The notes beneath the pieces were generated by a model, which saw nothing but the letters and a program-made list of their open reading frames with translations, did no database searches and was not told the origin of the DNA. This document shows positions 33,295 through 42,482 of a stretch of 64,000 nucleotides of DNA, piece after piece (within the stretch, counting starts at the first letter, position 1; every line of letters starts with the position of its first letter). Source of the stretch: Streptomyces aureoverticillatus (lineage in GTDB: Bacteria > Actinomycetota > Actinomycetes > Streptomycetales > Streptomycetaceae). A program made the position numbers and the translations under genes. The stretch lies in NCBI RefSeq assembly GCF_014649395.1, contig NZ_BMSY01000012.1:186001-250000 (forward strand), read 5' to 3'.

Positions 33295-34302
33295 ATGACG
33301 ACGAAGCGAGCAGCCAAAGCGGCCACCCTGACCGACGTGGCCCGCCGGGCCGGGGCCTCGACAGCGGTGGTCAGTTACGTGATGAACAACGGCCCCCGCC
33401 CGGTGGCCGCCGCGACCCGCGAGCGGGTCCTCGCCGCGGCGGCCGAGCTCAACTACCGCCCCAACCGCGTCGCCCGCGCCCTGCGTTCACGCACCAGCGG
33501 CGTCGTCGGACTCGTCCTCGCCGACGCGTCCAACCCCTGCTTCGGCGCCCTGGCCCGGCACATCGAGCAGGCCCTGGGCGCGCGCGACAAGCTCACGCTG
33601 ACCGGCAACGCCGCCTACTCGGCGGACCGCCAACAGCACCTCGTGGAACGCTTCCTGGCCGCCCAGGTCGACGGCCTCGTGATCGTCTCCGCGGACGGCG
33701 GCACCGACGTGGCCGCCGAGGCGGAGGCGACCGGCGTTCCCGCCGTCTACGTACACAACCGCCCCGAGTCCGGGCGCTCCCCGGTCGTGAGCGCCGACAA
33801 CGACGCCGCCGTGCACGCGGCCGTGGCCCACCTGCGCTCCCACGGCCACGACCGCGTCGCCTTCCTCGCCGGACCCCACGACGCGGGCCCCGTCGGCCGC
33901 CGCCGCGCGGCCTGGGAGTCCGCCGTCGGCCGCACCGGCGACACGCTCCTGCGCTGCGACTACGCACGCGCCGCCGCGGCCGGACTGACCCGGGACCTCG
34001 TCGCCCGCGGCGCCATGCCCTCCGCGCTGATCACCGCCACCGACGAACAGGCCATCGGGGTGCTCGCGGGCGCCTGGGCCGCCGGACTGTCCGTACCCGA
34101 CCGGCTCGCCGTCATCAGCCTCGACGGCACCCCCGACAGCGCCCACACCGCCCCCGCCCTGACCGTCGCCGAACAGCCCCTGCGGGCCATGGCGCGGCGG
34201 GCCGTCGACGTGCTGCTCGACGGCGCCGACGGTGCCGCCGCCGAGGCGGTGCCGCCCGCCTCCCTGATCGTGCGGCGCAGCTGCGGGTGCGAGGGCGGTT
34301 GA
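33295..34302 (+). CDS. LacI-family transcriptional regulator
   Basis: A 335-residue repressor. The helix-turn-helix TLTDVARRAGASTAVVSYVMN and hinge helix NYRPNRVARALRS are clear, followed by a periplasmic-binding-protein-like sensor domain to about residue 325. It is divergent from the nucleoside hydrolase operon with a perfect palindromic operator between, so I infer that it represses nucleoside catabolism and is relieved by a nucleoside or ribose. The C-terminus RRSCGCEGG has two Cys. It converges on the PPOX gene with a gap of 13 bases. Confidence 0.93.
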   Translation: MTTKRAAKAATLTDVARRAGASTAVVSYVMNNGPRPVAAATRERVLAAAAELNYRPNRVARALRSRTSGVVGLVLADASNPCFGALARHIEQALGARDKLTLTGNAAYSADRQQHLVERFLAAQVDGLVIVSADGGTDVAAEAEATGVPAVYVHNRPESGRSPVVSADNDAAVHAAVAHLRSHGHDRVAFLAGPHDAGPVGRRRAAWESAVGRTGDTLLRCDYARAAAAGLTRDLVARGAMPSALITATDEQAIGVLAGAWAAGLSVPDRLAVISLDGTPDSAHTAPALTVAEQPLRAMARRAVDVLLDGADGAAAEAVPPASLIVRRSCGCEGG

Positions 34303-34315
34303 GAACGGGCGCGTC

Positions 34316-34810
34316 TCAGCTTCCCTCCGGTGTGTCGGACGAGTCGCCTCCGGAGTGCCGGACCAGCCAGTGGCCGTCGCGCATCAGCTCGCGGCCGCGC
34401 AGTTCGTTCTCCTCGCGCCACGCCTGGACGCGACGCGGAGTGATGCGGAACCAGCGGTAGGGCGTGGCCGGTGTGCGCGGGTCGAAGCCGGTGCTTGCGG
34501 CGAACCTGTCGGCCCGCTCCGGCGGCAGCGCGTCGATGTCGAGGCCCTCGACGTCGCCGTCGATCATGGTCACGTCGCGGGTGGTGCCGAGCCCGAGTCG
34601 GGCGGTCCGGGTGGCGGCCAGGTTCCTGCCGGTCGGGCTGTCCGCCGGGGTGGCCACGAGCAGCGCCTCGCCGTCCCAGTCGAAGGACAGCGGCACCAAG
34701 TACGGCGCGCCGTCCGGCGAGGCGGTGGCCACCCAGACGTCGACGTCGTGGGTGAGCCGGTGCTCGGTGTCACGGCGACGCCGAACGCGGGGGCGGGGTG
34801 CGGTATTCAT
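34316..34810 (-). CDS. Pyridoxamine 5'-phosphate oxidase-family (PPOX) flavin-binding protein
   Basis: A 164-residue split-barrel protein of the PPOX/FMN- or F420-binding group. It has DVDVWVATASPDGAPYLVPLSFDWDGEALLVAT, the usual start of the barrel, and ends with the TPRRVQAWREENELRGRELMRDG segment found in Streptomyces members. The reaction is unknown; related proteins bind FMN, F420 or heme. It diverges from the large LuxR regulator, and its promoter region is a near copy of that before the DUF1801 gene. Confidence 0.88.
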   Translation of the reverse strand: MNTAPRPRVRRRRDTEHRLTHDVDVWVATASPDGAPYLVPLSFDWDGEALLVATPADSPTGRNLAATRTARLGLGTTRDVTMIDGDVEGLDIDALPPERADRFAASTGFDPRTPATPYRWFRITPRRVQAWREENELRGRELMRDGHWLVRHSGGDSSDTPEGS

Positions 34811-34847
34811 GGGGTCCTCCAGCAGGCCGGGAGCCGTTGTCGGGCTT

Positions 34848-34920
34848 GATCGCCGTGGTCCCAGCCTCTCCCGGCCGGGCTTCGGGCCGCCTCCGTGCCG
34901 ACCACGGAAACCCCCACGGA
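34848..34920. promoter_or_regulatory. Control region copy 1 with TCCGTG-N5-CACGGA operator
   Basis: This 73-bp stretch matches 38290-38362 at 66 of 73 positions without gaps. It includes the perfect inverted repeat TCCGTG-CCGAC-CACGGA (34892-34908) and a third half-site CCACGGA (34914-34920), both kept in the other copy. It lies between the PPOX gene (-) and the LuxR gene (+). Confidence 0.8.
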
Positions 34921-34930
34921 TAATGAGGCG

Positions 34931-37744
34931 GTGTCAATACCAGTGATCTCGGCTCGGGAAGCCGACGTGCTCGCGCTGCTCGGGGAGCACCTCAGCAACG
35001 CGGAAATCGCCGCGCGGCTGTTCATCTCCGTACGTACCGTCGAGTCACATGTCTCCTCGCTGCTGCGCAAGTTGGAGGTGCCGGACCGGCGGGCGCTGTC
35101 CCGGCACGCGGCCGAGCTCGCTCCCGCTGGACCGTCGCGCCCGGCCGCCCCCGCCCTGCCGGCGCCGCTGACGGCGTTCGTCGGCCGGGTACGGGAGCGC
35201 GGCGACCTGGCCGAGGCGGTGCGGGCGCACCGGCTGGTGACCGCGGTCGGTCCGGGCGGGGTGGGAAAGACACGGCTCGCGCTGGCGGTGGCGGCGGACG
35301 TGGCCGGTGACTTCGGCGGCGGGGTGTGGTTCATCGACCTGGTCTCGGTCACGGATCCGGGGCGGGTGGGGGCGGCGGTCGCGGCGGCCGTGGGCGTGGG
35401 CGAGCAACCCGGGCTCGGCATCGACGACGCGGTGCTCGCCGCGCTGGCGGACCGGCAGGCACTGCTGGTCCTCGACAACTGCGAGCAGGTGCGTGACGGG
35501 GTGGCGCCGTTCCTGGAACGGCTCCTGACGTCCTGTCCCCGGCTGCGGGTGCTGGCGACGAGCCGGGCCCGGCTGATGGTGCCGTTCGAGCGGATCTTTC
35601 CGGTCCCGCCGCTGTCGCGGGCCGGTGGCGACGAGTCGGACGCGGTGGCCCTGTTCATGGACCGGGCGGCGGCCGTCGGCTGGCCGCCGGGTCCCGCGGT
35701 GAGCGAGGGCGTCGTGGCGATCTGCGAACGGCTGGACGGCATGGCGCTGGCGATCGAGCTGGCGGCGGCGCGGTGGTCCACGCTGGGACTCGACGGCCTC
35801 GCGGACGGACTCGCCGATCAGTTGCGGATCCTCACCGGCGGCGCCCGCGCCGACGACCGGCACCGGTCGGTGCGGGCGGCGCTCGACTGGAGCCATGACC
35901 TGCTGGAGCCGCGGGATCAGGTCCTGCTGCACCGGGTGGCGGTGCTCGTCGCGCCGTTCACCGCGGCCGCGGCCGCCGAGGTCGCCGGGTTCGCCCCGCT
36001 GGATCCGTACGCGGTCGCCGACGGGCTCGGCAGACTCGCCGAACAGAGCCTGCTCACCGTGACACCGTCCGCGACCGGCACCCGGTACCAGGCGTTGGAG
36101 ACCATCCGGCAGTACGGGATGGAGCGGCTCGCCGCCGCCGGTGGGCACACCGATGTCCGATCACGCCACCTGGACTGGTGCCTGGCCGGCGCGACCGCCC
36201 TCGGGGACACCTCGGGCGCGGACTGGCGCGCCCGTTTCGAGGCCCTGGCGGACGACCTGCGGGCCGCGCTCACCTGGGCCGCCAACCAGCCGCAGCGGCG
36301 CGCGGACGGCCACCGTCTCGCCCTGTCCCTGGCCGAGTTGGCGTTCACCCGCAATCTGCTCGGCGAGGCACAGGAGCGGTACGAGCAAGCCGCCCGGCTC
36401 GCCGACGACGCCACCGGCGCCGTGGCGCTGCGGCACGCCGCCGCGGTGGCCGGGTGCCGCAGGCTCGGCGACGACATGTTCCGCCTGCACCGTGCCGCGG
36501 CGGACGCCGCCCGCCGGGCCGGGGACGGCGTCGGCGCCGCCCGAGACTTGGCGGCCGCCGCCACCGTCGCGTACCGCTTCTCCACTTCGTTCACGCGGAT
36601 GCCTCCGGTGGACGAGGTGACCGCCATGGTCGCGGAGGCCCGCGCGTTGTCCGGCGGTGCCCCGGCCGCCGAGGCGGATGTGGCGCTGGCGGAGGCGGCG
36701 GTGCTGACGGACGCGTTCGGCGCGATCCAGGGGGACCTGGACTACACCGTCAACACTGCGCGCGAGACGGTCGGCCGCGCCGAGCACGCGGTCGATCTTG
36801 CCCGCCGCGCGGGTGACCCGGTGGCGGAGTCCGCCGCCCTCGACGCGCTGTCCGGCGCCCGGAGTTGGGCCGGTGAGTCCTTCGCCACCGCGGCCGCGGC
36901 CCGGCGCCGGATCGACGTCCTGGCTTCCGCGCCGCCCACGCCGGCCGGTACGCACGAACTGATGGACGCCCTCGCCATGGCCGCCGGAACCGCCGTCGGC
37001 GTGGGGGAACTTCCGGAGGCCCGCCGGTGGGGCAGGCGGCTCGCCGACCACCCGCTGCTGGCCGAGGCGGGCCACCACGCCACGTCCTGGCTCCTGGTCG
37101 CGGACGCGTTCGCGGGACACGCCGACGACGTACGCAGCCGCAGCGTGAGGTTCCTCGACGCGTGGCGGCAGAGCGGCCACCGGCAGTCGCTCTCGCTCGG
37201 CGCCGCGGCCGCGTCCGTCGCGATGATCCACGGCCTGAGCGGCGACCACGACGCCCGGGCCGCCTGGCTCGGAATCGTCGACCAGGCGGACCCGGCGGCG
37301 GAGCACCGCCTCGGCTACGGCGCGGTCTTCGACGCCACGGTCCTGCTCCACCACGGAGACGCGGACGCGGCCCTGGAGCGCCTCGCGCCGGAGCCGGATC
37401 AGGTGTGGAAGTGGGTGTGCTGGATCTGGCTGCACTGGTACGTGGCGCTCCGGGCGGAGGCGGCGGTGCTCGCCGGACACCCGGACGCCCGGGACCGGAT
37501 CGACGCCGCCCGGACCGTGGTCGGCGGCAACCCGGTGGCCACCGCCCAGGTGGACCGCGCGGAGGCACTCCTCGACGGTGACCTGCCGCGGCAACTCGCG
37601 GCCGCGGCGGCGTTCGACGCGGCCGGCTGCCCGTATCAGTCGGCGCGCACGCTGCTGCTCGCCGGGGGCGAGCACGCCGCCATTGGTGCGGCCGCGCTCA
37701 CCGACATCGGCCTCGCGCCGGCCCTCCGGGGGCAGGAGAGCTGA
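34931..37744 (+). CDS. Large LuxR-type regulator with NB-ARC ATPase domain
   Basis: A regulator of about 937 residues. Unusually, the LuxR helix-turn-helix is at the N-terminus (ISAREADVLALLGEHLSN, then IAARLFISVRTVESHVSSLL). After a Pro/Ala linker comes an NTPase with Walker A GPGGVGKTRLAL near residue 105, Walker B LLVLDNCEQV and the LATSRARL sensor, then about 600 residues of helical, TPR-like repeats. Most LAL regulators carry the HTH at the C-terminus. The frame opens at GTG 34895, but that codon lies inside the conserved operator copy, so I prefer GTG 34931; neither has a good ribosome site. It probably acts on the two conserved control regions beside the PPOX and DUF1801 genes. Confidence 0.85.
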   Translation: MSIPVISAREADVLALLGEHLSNAEIAARLFISVRTVESHVSSLLRKLEVPDRRALSRHAAELAPAGPSRPAAPALPAPLTAFVGRVRERGDLAEAVRAHRLVTAVGPGGVGKTRLALAVAADVAGDFGGGVWFIDLVSVTDPGRVGAAVAAAVGVGEQPGLGIDDAVLAALADRQALLVLDNCEQVRDGVAPFLERLLTSCPRLRVLATSRARLMVPFERIFPVPPLSRAGGDESDAVALFMDRAAAVGWPPGPAVSEGVVAICERLDGMALAIELAAARWSTLGLDGLADGLADQLRILTGGARADDRHRSVRAALDWSHDLLEPRDQVLLHRVAVLVAPFTAAAAAEVAGFAPLDPYAVADGLGRLAEQSLLTVTPSATGTRYQALETIRQYGMERLAAAGGHTDVRSRHLDWCLAGATALGDTSGADWRARFEALADDLRAALTWAANQPQRRADGHRLALSLAELAFTRNLLGEAQERYEQAARLADDATGAVALRHAAAVAGCRRLGDDMFRLHRAAADAARRAGDGVGAARDLAAAATVAYRFSTSFTRMPPVDEVTAMVAEARALSGGAPAAEADVALAEAAVLTDAFGAIQGDLDYTVNTARETVGRAEHAVDLARRAGDPVAESAALDALSGARSWAGESFATAAAARRRIDVLASAPPTPAGTHELMDALAMAAGTAVGVGELPEARRWGRRLADHPLLAEAGHHATSWLLVADAFAGHADDVRSRSVRFLDAWRQSGHRQSLSLGAAAASVAMIHGLSGDHDARAAWLGIVDQADPAAEHRLGYGAVFDATVLLHHGDADAALERLAPEPDQVWKWVCWIWLHWYVALRAEAAVLAGHPDARDRIDAARTVVGGNPVATAQVDRAEALLDGDLPRQLAAAAAFDAAGCPYQSARTLLLAGGEHAAIGAAALTDIGLAPALRGQES

Positions 37745-37783
37745 CCACACCCCGCCGCCCCTCCCCCCTTCCGGGTGCGCCGT

Positions 37784-38236
37784 CTAACCCACCGCCTGCT
37801 TCACCAACTCGGCGATCCGCGCCTCCACCTCGGGCGTCACCTCGGTCAGCGCGAACCCGGCGGCCCACATCGTGCCCTCGTCCAGCTTCGCCTGGTCGCT
37901 GAACCCCAGGGTCGCGTAACGCGCCTTGAACTTCGCGGCGCTCTGGAAGAAGCAGACGACCTTGCCGTCCAGCGCGTAGGCGGGCATCCCGTACCAGAGC
38001 TTCGGGGCGAGGACCGGGGCGCAGTCCGTGATGACGGCGTGGACGCGCTCGGCCATGACGCGGTCCGAGCCCTGCATCCCGGCTATCTTCGCGAGCACGT
38101 CCCGCTCCGCCTCCGCCGCCTTGTCCGCCCGCGACGCGGAACGCCCCGCCTTCTTCTGTTCCCGGGCGTGGTCCTTCATCGCGGCCCGCTCCTCGGCCGT
38201 GAACCCCTCGTACGTACCGCTGTCGGTGCTGCTCAT
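37784..38236 (-). CDS. DUF1801-family protein
   Basis: A 150-residue protein. The second half (ERVHAVITDCAPVLAPKLWYGMPAYALDGKVVCFFQSAAKFK) is the DUF1801/YdhG-like fold, a small alpha/beta domain of unknown biochemical role. The N-terminal 50 residues are charged and helical. ATG 38236 has AGGAG five bases upstream. Its promoter region contains the second copy of the 73-bp element shared with the PPOX/LuxR region, so it is a predicted target of that regulator. Confidence 0.85.
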   Translation of the reverse strand: MSSTDSGTYEGFTAEERAAMKDHAREQKKAGRSASRADKAAEAERDVLAKIAGMQGSDRVMAERVHAVITDCAPVLAPKLWYGMPAYALDGKVVCFFQSAAKFKARYATLGFSDQAKLDEGTMWAAGFALTEVTPEVEARIAELVKQAVG

Positions 38237-38289
38237 GGTCACTCCTGTAGCCGTGGGCCACGATCGGCCCGGTGTGTCCTGCCGGACGC

Positions 38290-38362
38290 GATCGGTGTGG
38301 TCACAGCCTCTCCCGGCCGGGGTGCGGGCCGCCTCCGTGCTGACCACGGAAACCACCACGGA
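38290..38362. promoter_or_regulatory. Control region copy 2 with TCCGTG-N5-CACGGA operator
   Basis: About 90% identical to 34848-34920. The inverted repeat TCCGTG-CTGAC-CACGGA is at 38334-38350 and the extra half-site at 38356-38362. It lies 98 bases upstream of the DUF1801 start; copy 1 lies 82 bases upstream of the PPOX start in the same relative orientation. Confidence 0.8.
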
Positions 38363-38435
38363 CGATGGGCGGAGACGGCGGCCCGGAACCGGGGCCGCCG
38401 TCTTTGCCCGCCTCACGGCAGCCGCGGAGCCGGGG

Positions 38436-40763
38436 TCAGCCGCGCAGCGGGCCCTCGCAGCGGAAGTCCGATGTGCCGCCCCGGCCGTCGGACCAGATCT
38501 GCACCTCGCCGAACGAGCAGTTCATGTCGGTGAGGTTGTTGTCACCGCCCTTCGCCCGGTCCAGGATGAAGTAGTCGACCGCCTCGGACATGTCCTTGAA
38601 GACGAGGTCGGCGCTGCCCGCGTCGGTGAGCCTGGCCGTGATGCGGCCGGTGCAGGCGAAGCCCGGGCGGTCCTGCGAGCCGCCGGGGACGCACCGCGGT
38701 GTGATGCCGGTCGTCGCCTTGATGGAGTCGCGGACCTGGTCGGCCGAGGTGTCGTGCAGCTTGTCCACCGGCACGTACTTGGTGTCCGGCACGAACAGGT
38801 CGTCGACGTTCTTGATCTGCGCGTCGAGGAACGCGTCGTACCCCCGCTGCAGGTTCGTGTCCCTGCCGAGCCGATCGCGCCAGGCGTCGAAGCCCGCCGG
38901 GTTGTCGGCACGCAGCAGCCGGTACATCTCCTTGAGCAGGGAGGGACGCTCGGTCCACAGGTACTCGAAGAAGGTGCCCGCGTAGTTGTAGAAGCGGAAG
39001 CCGTCGCCGTCGTACGTGGCGTGCAGGATCTGGTTCACGGTCATGCGCGGGCCGCCGTTCGCCGTGTCCGCGATGATGCCCTTGACCAGGGACTTGCGGA
39101 CCTTGACGCCGTCGTCGCGGGTGGCGCCGTCGAAGAACTCCGCGGTGCCCTCGTCCATCGCCGTGGTCCGGTCGCCCTGGTACCAGGGGCCCTCGCCGAA
39201 GAAGCCGGGCACCGCCCAGCGGCCGTTGAGGTAGTGCGTGTACTCGTGCCGGAACAGCTCTTCGAGCGTGAGGGAGGAGTCCTGCGGGACGCGGCGCTGG
39301 TAGGTGTAGAACGTGGCGCCCTTCTCGATGTACATGCCGCCGTTGTCGGTGCTCAGGCCGGTCAGCAGCGGCTGGAAGTTCTCGTACTGGGCGCGGGACG
39401 CGTAAAGGACCACGCGCAGATTGGAGTTGGGGTCGCCCGCCAGGGGTTCCTCGGAGCCGACCACGCGGTGGAACTGCGCCTTGACCTGCTTGCTCGCGTA
39501 GTAGAGCTGGTCGACGGTGGCGCGGTCGAGCGCGGAACGCACCACGATCCCGTCCGTGCCCTGCTTGCCGTAGCGGTCCGTGCGGGAGAACAGGCGCTTC
39601 TCGATGTCCTCCCTGCACACCTTGTACGGGGCGCAGGCCTCGAACTCGACCAGCCAGGTCGCGACCTTCGCCCACGGCGCGCTGAGGTCACCGAAGTTGC
39701 GGGCGGTGACGCCGAGCAGCGGGCCGAGGGCGGCGACGATCTCGGCGCGGATCGCGTCGATCTGGCCCATGCGGCCGTACTCGAGCAGGGTGTCGCGCAC
39801 CACCCAGTCGTTCCCCGTGCCCTTCAGGTGGGTGTGGCCCGCGAACGCCTTGAAGGCGGCGCGGTAGGACGGGTCGGCCGCCACGGCGGAGTGGAACGCG
39901 GTGTCCTTGTTGCCGGGGTAGACGCCGAGGTAGTTGAGGGAGAGGGCGGCGAGCGCGGCACCGGCCCAGGCGCGGTCCTTGTGGGTGGCCGGGCGGTCGG
40001 CGTCCATGGTCTTCAGGACCCGCTTGATGAGGGGAAGTTGGTGCTGGCGCAGGCCCGGCGCGCTCGCCGCGTACAGAGCCTCGCGCAGCGTCTCCGCGTT
40101 GGTGGGAGTCACGTCGAAGGTGCGGGCCGCCGTGCCGAAGGCGGCGACGGCCGCGCGCATGGCGGCGACGGTCGGCGGGTCGGTGACGTCGATCTCGTCA
40201 CGGGAGAAGTCGTGGTACGCGACGGCGTGCAGGTAGGTGAACATCTCCAGGAGATGGCTGCCGTTCTTGCCGTCGTGGGCCGCGGCGAGCGACGTGATGC
40301 GGCGGGAGACGGCCTGCACGTGCGCGTCCGACATCACCGGGGCGAGGCGCCGGTCCCAGGTCCAGATCAGTGTGCGCAGACAGCCGTCGGCGGTGACGGC
40401 GGGGTCGGCGAGGAAGTCCGCGAAGGCTTCCGGGGACAGGCGGGTGACGTCGTCGAGGGTGCACCCGGCGACCGCCGACTTGTGCTTGGGCTTGGGCGTG
40501 CGCGGGCCCGGGATACGGCCGTCGGTGAGGCCGCCGGGGGCCGGGACGACGCGGGCCGAGGGCTTGGGCGCCTCGGCAAGCCGGTCGGCCCTGTCGTGCG
40601 GGTCGGGCGCGGCGGCTCCCGGTCCGGGGGCGGCGGCCGGGGGTATCGCGTCGGGCGACGGCGCGGACGTGTGCGCCTGCCCGAGCGGTGCGGCGGTGAC
40701 GCACAGGGTCACCGCGGTCGCGACGGTGAGCAGGGATCTGCGCAGCGTTCTCGAAGGAAACAC
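38436..40763 (-). CDS. Secreted M9-family collagenase
   Basis: A 775-residue zinc collagenase exported by a Sec signal peptide (basic FPSRTLRRS followed by a hydrophobic LLTVATAVTLCVTAA stretch). The activator domain fills about residues 100-390. The gluzincin site is HEYTH near residue 504, with the third ligand Glu about 30 residues later in TTAMDEGTAEFF. The C-terminal domain (CVPGGS to CEGP) is a short Cys-containing accessory domain. Clostridial enzymes carry extra collagen-binding domains; none is seen here. The GTG at 40763 is chosen because GGGAG lies six bases upstream and it gives a proper signal peptide. A hydroxyproline-regulon motif lies 133 bases upstream, linking it to the next genes. 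Confidence 0.93.
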   Translation of the reverse strand: MFPSRTLRRSLLTVATAVTLCVTAAPLGQAHTSAPSPDAIPPAAAPGPGAAAPDPHDRADRLAEAPKPSARVVPAPGGLTDGRIPGPRTPKPKHKSAVAGCTLDDVTRLSPEAFADFLADPAVTADGCLRTLIWTWDRRLAPVMSDAHVQAVSRRITSLAAAHDGKNGSHLLEMFTYLHAVAYHDFSRDEIDVTDPPTVAAMRAAVAAFGTAARTFDVTPTNAETLREALYAASAPGLRQHQLPLIKRVLKTMDADRPATHKDRAWAGAALAALSLNYLGVYPGNKDTAFHSAVAADPSYRAAFKAFAGHTHLKGTGNDWVVRDTLLEYGRMGQIDAIRAEIVAALGPLLGVTARNFGDLSAPWAKVATWLVEFEACAPYKVCREDIEKRLFSRTDRYGKQGTDGIVVRSALDRATVDQLYYASKQVKAQFHRVVGSEEPLAGDPNSNLRVVLYASRAQYENFQPLLTGLSTDNGGMYIEKGATFYTYQRRVPQDSSLTLEELFRHEYTHYLNGRWAVPGFFGEGPWYQGDRTTAMDEGTAEFFDGATRDDGVKVRKSLVKGIIADTANGGPRMTVNQILHATYDGDGFRFYNYAGTFFEYLWTERPSLLKEMYRLLRADNPAGFDAWRDRLGRDTNLQRGYDAFLDAQIKNVDDLFVPDTKYVPVDKLHDTSADQVRDSIKATTGITPRCVPGGSQDRPGFACTGRITARLTDAGSADLVFKDMSEAVDYFILDRAKGGDNNLTDMNCSFGEVQIWSDGRGGTSDFRCEGPLRG

Positions 40764-40895
40764 AGAGGGCTCCCAGGTGGGGGTCGAGGGAAAGCACGCG
40801 GGCAGCCGGACGCACGGCCCAACTGCCCTGCCGCTGAAGGAACTTGGCGACCCACCCGTCCGAAACAGGCGGTTCACCATGTGACGCGTAACGTA

Positions 40896-40912
40896 GTAAT
40901 GTGAAATTGCAC
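40896..40912 (-). promoter_or_regulatory. Predicted GntR operator 1 (before collagenase)
   Basis: On the - strand it reads GTGCAATTTCACATTAC and extends as GTCAGT before it. It matches the four other copies in the locus and lies in the 289-base gap that precedes the collagenase gene and otherwise holds no gene. Confidence 0.7.
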
Positions 40913-41052
40913 TGACAAGAGGTCAGGCGCGCCGTTATCCACCTGTGTCCCGGCCGAACACCCCGTCAAGGCAGCCGAGTTGCTGCCCCGCGCGTCCCTG
41001 GCTCACCCCGGCCGACCCCGCTTGACCCCACACGCCCTAGCGGGCGCAACGC

Positions 41053-42318
41053 TCAGCCGACCTCGCGTGCCAGCTCCATCAGCCGCGCCAGGACACGGCC
41101 GCCCGAGGCCGTGATGCCGTCGTGTTCCCACTCGTTGGTGACCCAGACGCGGGTGCTGCCCACGTCGCGGGCGGTGGCCAGGGAGAGGCCGGCGTCGACG
41201 TACATGTCGTCGTAGTAGACGGCAGCGGCGAGCGGGACCTGGTTGGCGGCGAGGGCGGCGCGGTCGTACAGGGGCCGCCAGTCGGACTTGGCGGCCAGGA
41301 TGTCGGCGGCGCCGGCGAACGGGCGCAGGGCCGTGATCTCGCGGAACATCCAGGGGTAGATCATCTCGCCGGTGAGCAGCAGGGGGTCCGCGTCGTCAGC
41401 GAACTCCGGGAGGGCGGACAGGGCGCGGTCCGCCGCCCAGCCGGTGGCGGCGGTCCCCTGGCCGTAGATCGTCTCCTGGAGGACGGCGAAGAGCGGGTTG
41501 TCCGTGAAGCCGGTGACGTTCATGACCTGGTGGAGGAAGGTGTCGCTCAGGTCGCCGTGGGCGTCGAGGGCCTCGTCCAGGAGCCAGTGCACCCGCTCGA
41601 AGCCGTCGCCCATGCCGAAGGCGAGGCCGAGGGCGCGCAGCCGGCGGACGGTGAGGCGGTCGCCGTCGGGCAGCCGGACCTCGGCGGTGGCGAGCAGGTC
41701 GGCGATGCGGCGCAGCCGGTCCGCGTCGCCGGGGTAGCGGGCGTAGAACTGCCGTACGCGGTCGCGGACCCGGGGGTAGGTGCGGGCGTACACGTCGTCG
41801 GCGCTCGCGTCGAGGCCCGGCAGGCCGCCGGCGACGTAGGCCGCCCTGAGCCCCTCGGGGGCGCGGGAGAGGTAGGTGAGCGTGACGAAGCCGCCGTAGC
41901 TCTGGCCCAGGGTCTCCCAGGGCTCGTCGCCGCAGAGTCGGCGGCGTATGAGTTCGGCGTCGTCGACGATGGCGTCGGCGCGGAAGTGGGTCAGGTGGTC
42001 GGCGAGCCGCTCCGGGTCGGCGAGCCGTGCGGCGGCGCGTGCCGTGACCGGCGTGGAGCGGCCGGTGCCGCGCTGGTCGAGCAGGAGCACCCGGTGGGTC
42101 TTCAGGGCCTGCGCGAGCCAGCCGGGCGATCCGCCGGACGGCCGCGGGGACCTGCCGCCCGGGCCGCCCTGCAGATACAGCAGCCAGGGCAGCTTCTCCC
42201 CCGCCCGGGACGGGTCGGCGACCTCCCGCGCGAAGACCTCGATGGCCGGGCCTTCCGGGCGGGCGTGGTCCAGGGGGACGGTGACGACGTGATCGGTGGT
42301 GGCGTACGCGGGATTCAT
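41053..42318 (-). CDS. Prolyl aminopeptidase-like alpha/beta hydrolase (S33)
   Basis: A 421-residue intracellular serine peptidase. It has the oxyanion block LQGGPGG, the LLDQRGTGRS motif of proline iminopeptidases, the nucleophile elbow GQSYGG near residue 140, and a C-terminal His in NEWEHDGI. This family removes N-terminal proline, and some members accept hydroxyproline. In this locus it would release proline or hydroxyproline from collagen-derived peptides after import. It follows the GntR gene by 164 bases on the same strand. No signal peptide is present. Confidence 0.9.
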   Translation of the reverse strand: MNPAYATTDHVVTVPLDHARPEGPAIEVFAREVADPSRAGEKLPWLLYLQGGPGGRSPRPSGGSPGWLAQALKTHRVLLLDQRGTGRSTPVTARAAARLADPERLADHLTHFRADAIVDDAELIRRRLCGDEPWETLGQSYGGFVTLTYLSRAPEGLRAAYVAGGLPGLDASADDVYARTYPRVRDRVRQFYARYPGDADRLRRIADLLATAEVRLPDGDRLTVRRLRALGLAFGMGDGFERVHWLLDEALDAHGDLSDTFLHQVMNVTGFTDNPLFAVLQETIYGQGTAATGWAADRALSALPEFADDADPLLLTGEMIYPWMFREITALRPFAGAADILAAKSDWRPLYDRAALAANQVPLAAAVYYDDMYVDAGLSLATARDVGSTRVWVTNEWEHDGITASGGRVLARLMELAREVG

Positions 42319-42482
42319 GGGTCCCTTCGGGGTGGAGGCGGCGTAGGCGATGACGCGGTACTGGGTGTACGACGAGCCTGGCGCGGCGATCCGGTCCCTG
42401 GGGCTGTCTCAGCTGTGCGTGACGTGCCGTTGCGCACGGCCCGTGCGGGCGCTCGTGCGGTCGTGCACAGCCGTACGTACGC

